Shown piece after piece: positions 7,108-15,588 of a stretch of DNA of 64,000 nt. The stretch is taken from contig DXEF01000049.1 in the NCBI GenBank assembly GCA_019115085.1, positions 1-64,000 on the forward strand. Reading direction: 5' to 3'. The translations under genes were made by a program, and so were the position numbers. The notes below the pieces were generated by a model that was not told where the DNA came from, did no database searches, and worked only from the letters and a program-made list of their open reading frames with translations. Numbering within the stretch: position 1 is the first letter of the stretch; each line of letters starts with the position of its first letter. This DNA is from Candidatus Agathobaculum pullicola. Lineage in GTDB: Bacteria > Bacillota > Clostridia > Oscillospirales > Butyricicoccaceae.

Positions 7108-8805
7108 ATGAACGCATATGAATTTGCGCGTGCCGAGGCAACCCGTGTGGTTGAGGCGGCTTATCATAAAGCGGTGGCGGCAGGTGTGCTGCCCGAGGGC
7201 GATATTCCGCCCGTTGCGGTCGAGACCCCGAAGGATGCTTCCAACGGCGACTGGGCATCCACCTTCGCCATGCAGTGCGCCAAGCCCTTGCGCATGGCGC
7301 CCCGCAAGATTGCGGAGGCAATTGTAGACAACCTTGATTTGTCGGACAGCTGCTTTGACACGGTGGACATCGCGGGGCCCGGGTTTATGAATTTTACGCT
7401 GGGCCAGAGCTGGTATGAAAAGGCCGTCAAGGGCGTGTTTGAAATGGGCGATAAGTACGGCCGCAGCCAGACCAAAACCCCGGAAAAAGTGATGATTGAG
7501 TTTGTGTCCGCCAATCCCACCGGCCCGATGCACATGGGCAATGCGCGCGGCGGCGTGCTGGGGGACTGCCTCGCATCTGTGCTGGACTGGTCGGGCAACG
7601 ATGTCACGCGCGAGTTCTATATCAATGACGCGGGCAATCAGGTTGATAAGTTTGCCCATTCGGTCGAGGGCCGCTATATTCAGGAAATCCGTGGCGAGGA
7701 CGCCATCGCGTTCGACCCGTCGTGGTATCAGGGCGACGATATCAAGGCGCTTGCGCATGACCTCGTCGAGCAGTACGGCGACAGCCTGATGGACAAAACA
7801 CCGGAAGAGCGTTTTGCCATCATCGAGGGCTACGGTCTGCCGACCAACATTGCGCGCATGGAGCGCGATCTGAAGCGCTATAAGATCAATTATGATGTCT
7901 GGTTCCGCGAGAGCGAGCTGCATGAGAGCGGCTACGTCAAGGAAACCATGGACCTCTTAACCGAAAAGGGCGCGACCTATGAAACCGAGGACGGTGCGCT
8001 CTGGCTGCGTTCGACGGATTTCGGCTGCGATAAGGATGATGTGCTGCGCCGTGCCAACGGTTTTTACACCTATTTTGCGGCGGATATCGCCTATCACCGC
8101 AACAAGTTTGAAAAGCGCGGCTTTGACCGTGTCATCAATATCTGGGGCGCGGACCATCACGGTCACGTTAAGCGTTTGCAGTGCGCGCTCGACGCGCTGG
8201 GTTTGGACGGTTCGCATCGTCTGGAAATCGTGCTCATGCAGCTGGTGCGCATGATGCAGGGCGGCGAGGTTGTCCGCATGTCCAAGCGCACGGGCAAGAG
8301 CCTTACCTTAACCGATCTGCTGGACGAAATTCCGGTCGACGCGGCGCGCTTCTTCTTCAATTCCCGCGCGGCGGAGACGCAGATGGAGTTCGATCTCGAC
8401 CTTGCGGTCAAGCAGGATTCGGATAATCCGCTGTATTATGTGCAGTATGCGCATGCGCGTATCTGCTCGGTCATCAAGAACTGCACCGAGGACGGTATGG
8501 CCATGCCTGACACGGCAAGCGTCGACCTCTCCGTGCTGACCGGCGCGGATGAGCGTCAGCTGGTCAAGACGATTGCGCAGTTCCCCGAGGAAATTGTGCA
8601 GGCGGCGGTCAGCCGTGACCCGTCTCGACTGAATAAGTATGCTGTGGCGCTCGCGCAGCAGTTCCATCATTTCTATAACGCCTGCCGCATCAAGTGTGAC
8701 GATGAAAAGCTGTGCGCGGCACGCTTGACGCTGTGTCTTGCCGCCCGTCAGACCATTGCCAATGCACTGGGACTGATTGGTGTGGACGCACCGGAGAGCA
8801 TGTAA
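7108..8805 (+). CDS. argS: Arginyl-tRNA synthetase
   Basis: 565 residues, class I aminoacyl-tRNA synthetase that charges tRNA-Arg. It has the N-terminal Add-1 domain (about 1-110), the HIGH-type motif in SANPTGPMHMGNARG, the arginine-binding segment EFYINDAGNQ, the class Ia core ADHHGHVKR, and the C-terminal anticodon-binding DALR domain (YVQYAHARI onwards). The KMSKS position reads VRMSKRTGKSLTL. Full length, with a good RBS (CGGAGAG). Confidence 0.97.
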   Translation: MNAYEFARAEATRVVEAAYHKAVAAGVLPEGDIPPVAVETPKDASNGDWASTFAMQCAKPLRMAPRKIAEAIVDNLDLSDSCFDTVDIAGPGFMNFTLGQSWYEKAVKGVFEMGDKYGRSQTKTPEKVMIEFVSANPTGPMHMGNARGGVLGDCLASVLDWSGNDVTREFYINDAGNQVDKFAHSVEGRYIQEIRGEDAIAFDPSWYQGDDIKALAHDLVEQYGDSLMDKTPEERFAIIEGYGLPTNIARMERDLKRYKINYDVWFRESELHESGYVKETMDLLTEKGATYETEDGALWLRSTDFGCDKDDVLRRANGFYTYFAADIAYHRNKFEKRGFDRVINIWGADHHGHVKRLQCALDALGLDGSHRLEIVLMQLVRMMQGGEVVRMSKRTGKSLTLTDLLDEIPVDAARFFFNSRAAETQMEFDLDLAVKQDSDNPLYYVQYAHARICSVIKNCTEDGMAMPDTASVDLSVLTGADERQLVKTIAQFPEEIVQAAVSRDPSRLNKYAVALAQQFHHFYNACRIKCDDEKLCAARLTLCLAARQTIANALGLIGVDAPESM

Positions 8806-8864
8806 GATCATGTAAGATAAAGATATGAAACGGTGTTTTGCCCTCTGAACAAGGGAGAGAATCA

Positions 8865-10349
8865 ATGAAAAAAATTGCAAAAAAGCTGGTTGCCCTGACG
8901 CTTGCAGCGGCGACGCTGACCGTGCCTGCGGGAGCGGTCACACCGGATGGACAAAGTGAAACATGGTTTGACGGCGTTTGGTCGCTGATTGACAGCTTTG
9001 GGTTGAAAGCGGAAGATAACCCATATATCCTGCAAAACTATATTAATAAGTACTTGCAGGACCATCCGGAGGAAATGTATAACGTCATTAACGATATTCT
9101 GTCGCTGCTCGATACCCATTCCATGTATCTGTCGAGCGAGGAATATTCGGAGGGCTTTGCCACGCTCGAGGGCTTTGTCGGCATCGGCGTGGGAATTCAG
9201 CAGGGCTCGGGCGGTGTGCTGGTCAGCGAGGTGATGCGCTACTCCGCAGCGGAGGAGGCAGGCCTGCAAATCGGGGACCTTATCATCGCGGTGGACGGCA
9301 AGGATACCACGCAGATGACACACCCGGAAGTGGCCGAGCTGCTGCGCGGCAAGGAAGGCACCAGCGTGGCCGTCACGGTGCGCCGGCAAGGCCGCGAGCT
9401 GACCATTACCTGCGTGCGGCGGCAGGTCAATCAGGTCTATGTATCCAGCCAGACCATGGCAGACGGCGTGGAGTATATTAAGGTCAGTGCAATGGGCTCG
9501 CAGAACGATTGGGAGGCCTTTTCGGAGACTTGGGAAGGGCTGGACGAAAAGAATACGCGCGCGGTCATTTTGGATTTGCGCGGCAACGGCGGCGGCGTGA
9601 TCGATATTGCGCTGAAAATGGCGGATGCCATGACGCAAGATGCAAACGTGTATCTGGCCGGTGTGCACTGGCGCGAGGATATGGGCGGTTTGCAGGAGCA
9701 TTATTCCACCGGAGGCGGCCTTCCGCTGAATAAAATTGTCGTGCTTGTGGATGGTGGCACGGCTTCGGCAGCCGAGCTGCTGGCGGGCAGCTTGCAGGAT
9801 AACGGCGTGGCCACGCTGGTTGGTGAAACGACCTACGGAAAAGGGCAGGGCCAGTACCATCTGGAACTGCTCAACGGCGACAAGCTGGTTATCACCACGC
9901 TTGAGCTGGAGCTGCCCAAACAGGGCTGCTGGGAGGGCGTCGGCCTGACGCCGGATGTGATGCTGGAGAATCGCACGGTGACAGTCAATGCCGCGCGATT
10001 GACGCCGCTCGATACGACGGAACCCCTGCGCTTTGGTATGCAGTCGGACAACGTCTACGCCATGACCGAGCGGCTGGTGCTGCTGGGGCTGTTGGACGAG
10101 GCCACCAATACGTTTGACGGTAAGGTGACCGGTGCGGTGCAGTCCTTCCTTGCAAGCTACGATATGGAGCCGAGCCTATATGCCTCGGCCGAAATGCTGC
10201 AAGCGCTGGATGAGGCGATGCAGACGCTGGACGGACAGACCTATGAACTGGATGAGCAGCTGCTTACCGCGCTGGAACTGTGCAAGCTGGCGGCAGCGGA
10301 GCCACAGCAATATACCGCGCTGCCGGATGGCAGCTGGAAGAAAAACTAA
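8865..10349 (+). CDS. S41 family C-terminal processing peptidase with peptidoglycan-binding domain
   Basis: 494 residues, CtpA-like secreted serine protease. Signal peptide at 1-25 (KKLVALTLAAATLTVPAGA), PDZ domain about 103-190 (GFVGIGVGIQ...EAGLQIGDLIIAVDG), and S41 catalytic core with the nucleophile serine in GGTASAAELLAG (near 300) and the lysine in TTYGKGQGQYH (near 325). A C-terminal peptidoglycan-binding-1 type domain (about 385-450, LRFGMQSDNVYAMTERLVLLG) should hold it at the wall. ATG 8865 follows AAGGGAGAG and gives a proper signal peptide. It acts outside the cytoplasmic membrane; the substrate is unknown. Confidence 0.9.
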   Translation: MKKIAKKLVALTLAAATLTVPAGAVTPDGQSETWFDGVWSLIDSFGLKAEDNPYILQNYINKYLQDHPEEMYNVINDILSLLDTHSMYLSSEEYSEGFATLEGFVGIGVGIQQGSGGVLVSEVMRYSAAEEAGLQIGDLIIAVDGKDTTQMTHPEVAELLRGKEGTSVAVTVRRQGRELTITCVRRQVNQVYVSSQTMADGVEYIKVSAMGSQNDWEAFSETWEGLDEKNTRAVILDLRGNGGGVIDIALKMADAMTQDANVYLAGVHWREDMGGLQEHYSTGGGLPLNKIVVLVDGGTASAAELLAGSLQDNGVATLVGETTYGKGQGQYHLELLNGDKLVITTLELELPKQGCWEGVGLTPDVMLENRTVTVNAARLTPLDTTEPLRFGMQSDNVYAMTERLVLLGLLDEATNTFDGKVTGAVQSFLASYDMEPSLYASAEMLQALDEAMQTLDGQTYELDEQLLTALELCKLAAAEPQQYTALPDGSWKKN

Positions 10350-10382
10350 TTGGACGGGATTCTTCTTGGGAGGATAACAACA

Positions 10383-11423
10383 TTGGATATTCCTTTATGC
10401 CCGATGGAACATCGACCGCAGATTCTGTTGACCGACCCGGCGGCCCTGCCGCTTTGTCGGCAGCAGCCTGAGCGTTTTGCGGGCGCGATTGCGCCGGATG
10501 GCGAAACCTGTGCGGCATGGGCGCAAAGCCTTGCGCCTTTGCCGGTCGGCCTGACGCTGGATTGTCCGCCCGTTCCGGATGCGGAAGAATGCGGACGGCC
10601 GGTCACGGTGGCGTACATGAAGCAGTGCAAGCAGGCGTTTCGTTCGCTGCTGCATGATGATGCAGCGTTTTACTATCTGCGCGGGGCGCAAACCTTTGCG
10701 GCGCTGCGCGCGGCAGTGCTGGCGCTGGGGGATTTGTGCGGACGCACGGTGATTGCGGAGCTGCTGATAGACGATGACGAAGGCCGCCTGTCCGACGGTA
10801 CGGATGTGCGCGCAGCGGTGGGCGTATTGCAGCGCATCGGTGTGACAACGGTCATTTTGACCGCGCATGATCCGCAGTCGATTACCGAAGCGCTGGATAT
10901 GACGGCGCCGTATGCCCGTTTGTCGCTTGGTGTATGCGTACATTCCGCATGGCTGCGCGCGCAGACCACGCTGTATAATACGGAAATCTTTCTGCCGGCA
11001 GAGCATGACGATACCGCACGGCTGCTGGCGGCAATCGACTCCCATACGGGCGGCGCGGTGGTCGAGCGCGACCATGATGATTTCATCCTGGCGCCGGACG
11101 GCAAAAACGCGCATTTCATTGATCCGACGATCGATATATCGGATGAGATCGAGTGCGGGCCGCGGTTGGAGGAGGCGCTGATTGCGGCGGAGGATGATGC
11201 CGGTGCGCTCAAGCTGGTGCTCGAAACCGAGGATGATGTGATCGCGCTGGAGGAATACTGGTATATGATTTCCAGACCGCTGTGCCTATGCGCAGAGTCG
11301 GCTGAGCTGCTCGAGCAGGGGCTGCGGGTATATCCGGGGCTTGCGCTTTATGACGGCACGTGGGAACAGCCGGACGAGGTTGTGCATTATCTGGAACAAA
11401 AATACGGTTTGATTCGTTTATAG
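10383..11423 (+). CDS. Degenerate homocysteine S-methyltransferase-like TIM-barrel protein
   Basis: 346 residues. The stretch from about 60 to 215 follows the rhythm of homocysteine S-methyltransferases (TFAALRAAVLALGDLCGRT, then AELLIDDDEGRLSDGTDVRAAVGVLQRIG split here by its neighbours). However, the zinc-ligand GGCCGT signature and the N-terminal TNTF region are absent, so methyl transfer as in that family is unlikely. The C-terminal ~100 residues (acidic, ending YLEQKYGLIRL) match nothing I know. TTG 10383 is preferred over the frame start at 10350 because GGGAGG (10368-10373) is 9 bases before it. It sits 33 bases after the protease gene and before prmA, in the same operon. Confidence 0.5.
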   Translation: MDIPLCPMEHRPQILLTDPAALPLCRQQPERFAGAIAPDGETCAAWAQSLAPLPVGLTLDCPPVPDAEECGRPVTVAYMKQCKQAFRSLLHDDAAFYYLRGAQTFAALRAAVLALGDLCGRTVIAELLIDDDEGRLSDGTDVRAAVGVLQRIGVTTVILTAHDPQSITEALDMTAPYARLSLGVCVHSAWLRAQTTLYNTEIFLPAEHDDTARLLAAIDSHTGGAVVERDHDDFILAPDGKNAHFIDPTIDISDEIECGPRLEEALIAAEDDAGALKLVLETEDDVIALEEYWYMISRPLCLCAESAELLEQGLRVYPGLALYDGTWEQPDEVVHYLEQKYGLIRL

Positions 11424-11478
11424 ACTTTGGGCCGGAGGAAAAGAGCGCGGCGGCGCTGAATATATGTGGAGGAATGCA

Positions 11479-12441
11479 ATGGACTGGAAGGAAGTCACGA
11501 TTTACACGACCACAGCCGGAATCGGTCCGGTCGAGGCGCTTCTGGAGGATAACGGCGTAGAGGGCTATGTGCTCGAGGATGCTGCCGATTTTGAAGAATT
11601 TTTGAAGGATACCGAAATCTACTGGGATTATGTGGATGAGGATTTGGTGCGTGAAAAACGCGCGCAGGAAACTTGTCTGAAAATTTACCTGTCGGACGAT
11701 GAGGACGGCGCAAAGCAATATGCCGCCATTTGTGCGGCGCTGGAAAATCTAAAAGCGCGCGACGAGGAGCACGCATGGGGCCGTTTGTGTACCGAAACCG
11801 CCCTCACCCGTCAGGAGGACTGGGAATGGGGCTGGAAGCAGTATTTCAAGCCGTTCCCGGTAGGCAAAACCTTTATGATCAAGCCTTCGTGGGAGACGGT
11901 AGACGATGCGCAGGGGAGAAAAATTCTGGAAATTGACCCTGCCTCCTCCTTCGGTACGGGTAGCCACGACACCACGCAGCTTTGTATGGCGGCGCTGGAA
12001 AAACTTGTCCGATCGGGCGGTACGCTGCTCGATATGGGAACCGGGTCGGGGATTCTGGCAATTGCGGCGGCGATGCTGGGCGCGGACGTTAAAACCGTGG
12101 TGGATATTGATGAGAACTGTTTGAAAACCGCACAGGAAAACGCGGAGAAAAATCATGTTTCCATTGGCATCGGCTTATGCGGCGATGCGCTGCGCAGCCC
12201 GCAGCTTGCGCAGGAAATCGGTGCGGGCTACGATATTATCGTGGCCAATATCGTGGCTGACGTCATCATCGGCATGGCGCCGATGTTTGCGGACAAGCTG
12301 GCGCCGGGCGGACATCTGATTTGCTCGGGTATTCTCAACGAGCGCGCCGATGAGGTGCGTGTGGCACTGGAGCAAAACGGTTTTGCGGTTTTGTCGCATG
12401 CACAGAGCGAGGATTGGAGCGCTTTTACCGCAAAAAAGTAA
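11479..12441 (+). CDS. prmA: Ribosomal protein L11 methyltransferase
   Basis: 320 residues. It uses SAM to trimethylate ribosomal protein L11. N-terminal substrate domain (IYTTTAGIGPVEALL), then a Rossmann methyltransferase: DPASSFGTGSHDTTQLC, LLDMGTGSGILAIAAA (SAM loop), VDIDENCLKTA and the NIVADVI motif IV. ATG 11479 follows TGGAGGA (11467-11473) by 5 bases; the frame start at 11464 would place the RBS inside the gene. prmA directly before rsmE is a common Firmicutes order. Confidence 0.95.
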   Translation: MDWKEVTIYTTTAGIGPVEALLEDNGVEGYVLEDAADFEEFLKDTEIYWDYVDEDLVREKRAQETCLKIYLSDDEDGAKQYAAICAALENLKARDEEHAWGRLCTETALTRQEDWEWGWKQYFKPFPVGKTFMIKPSWETVDDAQGRKILEIDPASSFGTGSHDTTQLCMAALEKLVRSGGTLLDMGTGSGILAIAAAMLGADVKTVVDIDENCLKTAQENAEKNHVSIGIGLCGDALRSPQLAQEIGAGYDIIVANIVADVIIGMAPMFADKLAPGGHLICSGILNERADEVRVALEQNGFAVLSHAQSEDWSAFTAKK

Positions 12442-12457
12442 TTCACGGAATGTTCAC

Positions 12458-12486
12458 TTGCAAAAGTGCGTTTTTTTTGATAGAAT
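12458..12486 (+). promoter_or_regulatory. Promoter of rsmE, overlapping a short terminator hairpin
   Basis: TTGCAA (12458-12463), 17-bp spacer, TAGAAT (12481-12486). The same stretch holds CACTT/AAGTG plus eight T's (12455-12478), which could end the prmA transcript. Transcription from this promoter would begin near 12493, only about 15 bases before the rsmE ATG. Confidence 0.5.
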
Positions 12487-12507
12487 AGGAAAGGTTACTT
12501 GATTGTT

Positions 12508-13233
12508 ATGCCGAGATTCTTTATATCTGAGCAGCCGGAAAACGGTGTGTTGACGCTGCGCGGAGAGAATGCGCATCACGCGGGGCGCGTGCTGCGGCTG
12601 CGTCCGGGTGAGTCGGTGACCCTGTGTAACGGCAAGGGAACGGATTTTGATTGTTCGATAGAATCCGTGGAAAAGGACGTGGTCGTCTGCCGTGTACGGG
12701 ACAGTCATCCGGCTGAAACCGAACCACGGCAGCAATTGACGCTGTTTATGGCACTGCCGAAGAGCGATAAAATGGATTTTATCGTGCAGAAGGCGGTGGA
12801 GCTTGGAGCGCGGGAAATCGTGCCGTATTTGTCCAAAAACTGTGTTTCGCGGCCGGATAAAACCGATAAAAAAGTAGAGCGCTGGCAGAAAATTGCGTTG
12901 GAAGCCGCCAAACAGTGCGGCAGAGGGTATCTGCCTGCGGTCGGTGCGGTAGTATCGTTTGAGCAGGCGGCAGAGCAGGCGGCACAGAGTCAAACCGCGC
13001 TGTTCTTTTATGAAAATGAACGGCAGACCGGTCTGCATGACGCTTTATCGGATGGCGTCGGCGAGACGGTTTCGTTGATGATTGGGCCGGAAGGCGGTTT
13101 TGCGCCGGAGGAGGCTGCATTTGCGGCCGAAAAGGGTCTGACAAGCGTATCGCTTGGCACACGCATTTTGCGGTGTGAGACAGCGCCGATTGCGGCGCTT
13201 GCCGCTGTGCTGTATGCGGGCGGCAACATGTAA
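12508..13233 (+). CDS. rsmE: 16S rRNA (uracil1498-N3)-methyltransferase
   Basis: 241 residues, SPOUT-class RNA methyltransferase modifying U1498 of 16S rRNA. N terminus MPRFFISEQPENG and GENAHHAGRVLRLRPGE are the PUA-like domain; the C-terminal knot shows IGPEGGFAPEEA and SLGTRILRCETAPIAAL, the RsmE signature. ATG 12508 is chosen because family members begin MPRFF or MQRYF. An in-frame TTG at 12499 lies closer to AGGAAAGG (12487-12494) and cannot be excluded. Confidence 0.93.
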   Translation: MPRFFISEQPENGVLTLRGENAHHAGRVLRLRPGESVTLCNGKGTDFDCSIESVEKDVVVCRVRDSHPAETEPRQQLTLFMALPKSDKMDFIVQKAVELGAREIVPYLSKNCVSRPDKTDKKVERWQKIALEAAKQCGRGYLPAVGAVVSFEQAAEQAAQSQTALFFYENERQTGLHDALSDGVGETVSLMIGPEGGFAPEEAAFAAEKGLTSVSLGTRILRCETAPIAALAAVLYAGGNM

Positions 13234-13258
13234 GAACAAAAAAGAGGGAGTGTAGGCA

Positions 13259-14041
13259 TTGGCTAAAAGCAATGTGGGTAAAAAGCCAATCAGTGAAGAA
13301 GAATATACCACCAATAAGGTGTTGACGGTGTTCAGTATCTGTCTGTTGGGCGTATTGGTGCTGATGATCGTGCAGCGCTTGATGGATTATGGCAATACGT
13401 GGGCAACCGGTATGCTGGTTACCAGAATCCTGCTGGGAATTGGCGTTTTGGGTGTGCTCTGCGGTGTTGCTTTGCTGATGCGTGAGGCTTCCGGCAAGCG
13501 GCCGTCGGCTCGCCGCATCCTGTGCGGACGCAACGTGTTGATTGCCAGCATTGTGCTGGTGCTTGCCATGGCTGCCATTATGTATCTGGGTACCGGCCTG
13601 ATTAAGCTGCTGTATGTGGTATTGCCGGTTTTGGCGGTATATTATTTGGTATATCATTCCTATGCGCGGGAATTTTTCCTGATTGCAGTGGATATCGGCG
13701 TGGGCGTTGGCCTGATGTGGCTGATACGCCGTGCGCTGGATAGCGCAAGCTATGGCTGGATGGCTTATGCAGCATTGGGAGCAGCGGTAGTGCTGACGGT
13801 TGTGCAGCTGATTTGTGTTGCAACGCTGCGCGGGAAAAACGGTAAGACCGCTCCCCGCGGCAAGAAGGTCAGCGCACAGTTTAGCCGCAATGCCTATACA
13901 ATGCTGAGCATTACGCCGGTGCTGATGGCGGTGCTGGTGGCGGCGGTGTTGTTTGCGCCCGCGCATATTTTGATTGCAATGGGTGTGGCAGCGGCATATC
14001 TGTTTATCACCGCGGTATACTATACTGTGAAGCTGATGTAA
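13259..14041 (+). CDS. Eight-helix membrane protein of unknown function
   Basis: 260 residues starting at TTG 13259, with GAGGGAG (13243-13249) 9 bases upstream. After a basic cytosolic N terminus (KSNVGKKPISEEEYTTNK) there are about eight transmembrane helices in pairs, with a basic loop near 190-205 (RGKNGKTAPRGKK). I do not recognise a family. It follows rsmE by 25 bases and is closed by a terminator, so it is in the rsmE transcription unit. Confidence 0.6.
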   Translation: MAKSNVGKKPISEEEYTTNKVLTVFSICLLGVLVLMIVQRLMDYGNTWATGMLVTRILLGIGVLGVLCGVALLMREASGKRPSARRILCGRNVLIASIVLVLAMAAIMYLGTGLIKLLYVVLPVLAVYYLVYHSYAREFFLIAVDIGVGVGLMWLIRRALDSASYGWMAYAALGAAVVLTVVQLICVATLRGKNGKTAPRGKKVSAQFSRNAYTMLSITPVLMAVLVAAVLFAPAHILIAMGVAAAYLFITAVYYTVKLM

Positions 14042-14059
14042 TGGTGTATAGTGATGTGG

Positions 14060-14090
14060 GCGGACGGCTTGACCGTCCGCTTGCTTTTTC
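14060..14090 (+). terminator. Intrinsic terminator
   Basis: GCGGACGG (14060-14067), 5-base loop, CCGTCCGC (14073-14080), then TTGCTTTTTC. Lies between the membrane protein gene and the transglutaminase gene. Confidence 0.85.
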
Positions 14091-14105
14091 GTGAGGAGGG
14101 AAGGC

Positions 14106-14885
14106 ATGAAGCGGCTGGCCGGAATTTTGTTGGTCTTGCTGCTGGCAGGCGGAGCAGCGCTATGGTGGTATCCGCGGGCGACATCGCCGCATGTGCAGAA
14201 TCCATATCAGGCGGCTGCGATGCTGGAGCAGGATGCGAGAGCAGATGGAGACGGTGTGGTGTTTCGCACCGAGGAAGTGGACCCGGATGAGGTATACCGC
14301 GCGTTGGAAGCGCGTTTTCCGTTCGCTTTTTCTCTGCATGCGACCGTTCGGCCGAACCAGACAACGGAATTGCGTGTGGAAGTATCCCGTCGGGCACGGC
14401 AGGAGCAGGCGGAGCTTTACGCGCAAGCACTCGCGGCGGAAAGCGTCACGGATGATATGACAGCGGAACAGAAGCTGCGTGTGTTACATAATACGCTGGT
14501 GCGCCTGTGCAGCTATGACATCGATACAGCAGAGCAGACGGTGCCGGACGGTGCGTCCGCTCCCTTTGCGGCGGACGGAGCGCTCCTGGATCATAGTGCT
14601 GTGTGTGCGGGATATGGCCGCGCATACGGGATGCTGTGTGAAGCGGTAGGGATAAAAACCATTTATGTGGCTTCGGAGGAGATGAACCACGGCTGGAATG
14701 CGGTGCGTCTGGATGGGCAGACCTATTTTATCGACTGTACCTTTGACGACCCTGTGCCCGACCGCGGCGCATATGTTTCCGAACAGTTTTTTCTGCTGAC
14801 CGCGGAGGAGCTGTCCAAGACCCATGTATGGGACCAAGCGTTCTATGAACAGGTGCTCGACAACATGGAAAAAGAAAATTCATAA
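14106..14885 (+). CDS. Membrane-anchored transglutaminase-like protein
   Basis: 259 residues. An N-terminal hydrophobic anchor (about 3-22, LAGILLVLLLAGGAALWW) is followed by an extracytoplasmic domain and a transglutaminase-like core with the complete Cys-His-Asp set: HSAVCAGYGRAYGMLC, NHGWNAVRLDG and YFIDCTFDDP. Such bacterial domains act as proteases, amidases or crosslinkers at the cell surface; the substrate is unknown. ATG 14106 is preferred (RBS GAGGAGGGAAGG at 14094-14104). Confidence 0.85.
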   Translation: MKRLAGILLVLLLAGGAALWWYPRATSPHVQNPYQAAAMLEQDARADGDGVVFRTEEVDPDEVYRALEARFPFAFSLHATVRPNQTTELRVEVSRRARQEQAELYAQALAAESVTDDMTAEQKLRVLHNTLVRLCSYDIDTAEQTVPDGASAPFAADGALLDHSAVCAGYGRAYGMLCEAVGIKTIYVASEEMNHGWNAVRLDGQTYFIDCTFDDPVPDRGAYVSEQFFLLTAEELSKTHVWDQAFYEQVLDNMEKENS

Positions 14886-14901
14886 AATCTTGAAAAAAGA
14901 C

Positions 14902-14930
14902 TTGACACTACATAGAACATGAGTTATAAT
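14902..14930 (+). promoter_or_regulatory. Consensus sigma-A promoter of the tRNA cluster
   Basis: TTGACA (14902-14907), exactly 17 bp, TATAAT (14925-14930): a perfect vegetative promoter 43 bases before tRNA-Met. Confidence 0.9.
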
Positions 14931-14973
14931 AATTATCGTCGCCAGCGAACGGGCGACGCAGGAAAGTGAGTAT

Positions 14974-15050
14974 GGCGGTATAGCTTAGTTGGCTAGAGCG
15001 TTCGGTTCATACCCGAAAGGTCATTGGTTCAAGTCCAATTACCGCTACCA
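14974..15050 (+). tRNA. tRNA-Met (CAT), elongator type
   Basis: 77 nt including encoded CCA. Acceptor arm GGCGGTA pairs with TACCGCT (one G-U at 1-72), the anticodon loop TTCATAC gives CAT, and the T arm is ATTGG/CCAAT. The paired first acceptor position and lack of three G-C anticodon-stem pairs argue for elongator rather than initiator tRNA; the sequence closely resembles B. subtilis elongator tRNA-Met. Confidence 0.95.
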
Positions 15051-15058
15051 TTTCCCTT

Positions 15059-15133
15059 GGCCCGTTGGTCAAGCGGTCAAGACACCGCCCTTTCACGGCG
15101 GTAACGCGGGTTCGATTCCCGCACGGGTCACCA
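15059..15133 (+). tRNA. tRNA-Glu (TTC)
   Basis: 75 nt with CCA. Anticodon arm CCGCC-CTTTCAC-GGCGG gives TTC. Acceptor GGCCCGT pairs with ACGGGTC. Separated from tRNA-Met by 8 bases. Confidence 0.95.
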
Positions 15134-15136
15134 TAT

Positions 15137-15212
15137 GGAAGTTTAGCTCAGCTGGGAGAGCATCTGCCTTACAAGCAGAGGGTCAGCGGTTCGAGCCCGT
15201 TAACTTCCACCA
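15137..15212 (+). tRNA. tRNA-Val (TAC)
   Basis: 76 nt with CCA. Anticodon arm TCTGC-CTTACAA-GCAGA gives TAC. Acceptor GGAAGTT pairs with AACTTCC. Last of the three-tRNA transcript, 3 bases after tRNA-Glu. Confidence 0.95.
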
Positions 15213-15218
15213 AACTCA

Positions 15219-15264
15219 GATAAATCCGAACTCTTTCCCAATAGGGAGCGAGTTCGGATTTATC
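15219..15264 (+). terminator. Terminator hairpin after the tRNA cluster
   Basis: A perfect 15-bp stem: GATAAATCCGAACTC (15219-15233) with GAGTTCGGATTTATC (15250-15264), 16-base loop. The following T content is weak (ATTTCT). Confidence 0.7.
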
Positions 15265-15588
15265 ATTTCTCCGGTCGAAATGGCATCATAAAAACGGCGG
15301 CGGTATGTGTGTAGTACACACCGCCGCCGTTGCTATTCAGGTAATTTCCCGCTCTTTCTTTTAGCATATATTATGCTTGTCTAAAAGAAAAGCGCATGGT
15401 AAAATAAATTTAGCAATCTTTGTCAATTCTGGCATGTTGCAGCAAGTAGGAAGGCAGAAAAGATTATCTTTTGTGCTGACTACGGCGTTATGCCGTAGCC
15501 GCGGCTAAATCCGTATCAGAGCGTAGATTTTGACCTTCTTGTGCAGGGTGTGTCAGTAAACCGGATGCAAGAAAAAGAGGGGAATTTT
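15265..15588. other. Gene-free stretch with three strong hairpins
   Basis: No credible gene. It holds (a) a 12-bp G/C stem at 15293-15304/15320-15331; (b) a perfect inverted repeat TTTCTTTTAG (15355-15364) / CTAAAAGAAA (15381-15390) with a 16-base loop that itself contains AGCATAT/ATGCTT; (c) CTACGGC/GCCGTAG at 15480-15498. These lie upstream of the CAP/SLH gene and may be regulatory; no clear promoter was found. Confidence 0.5.
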
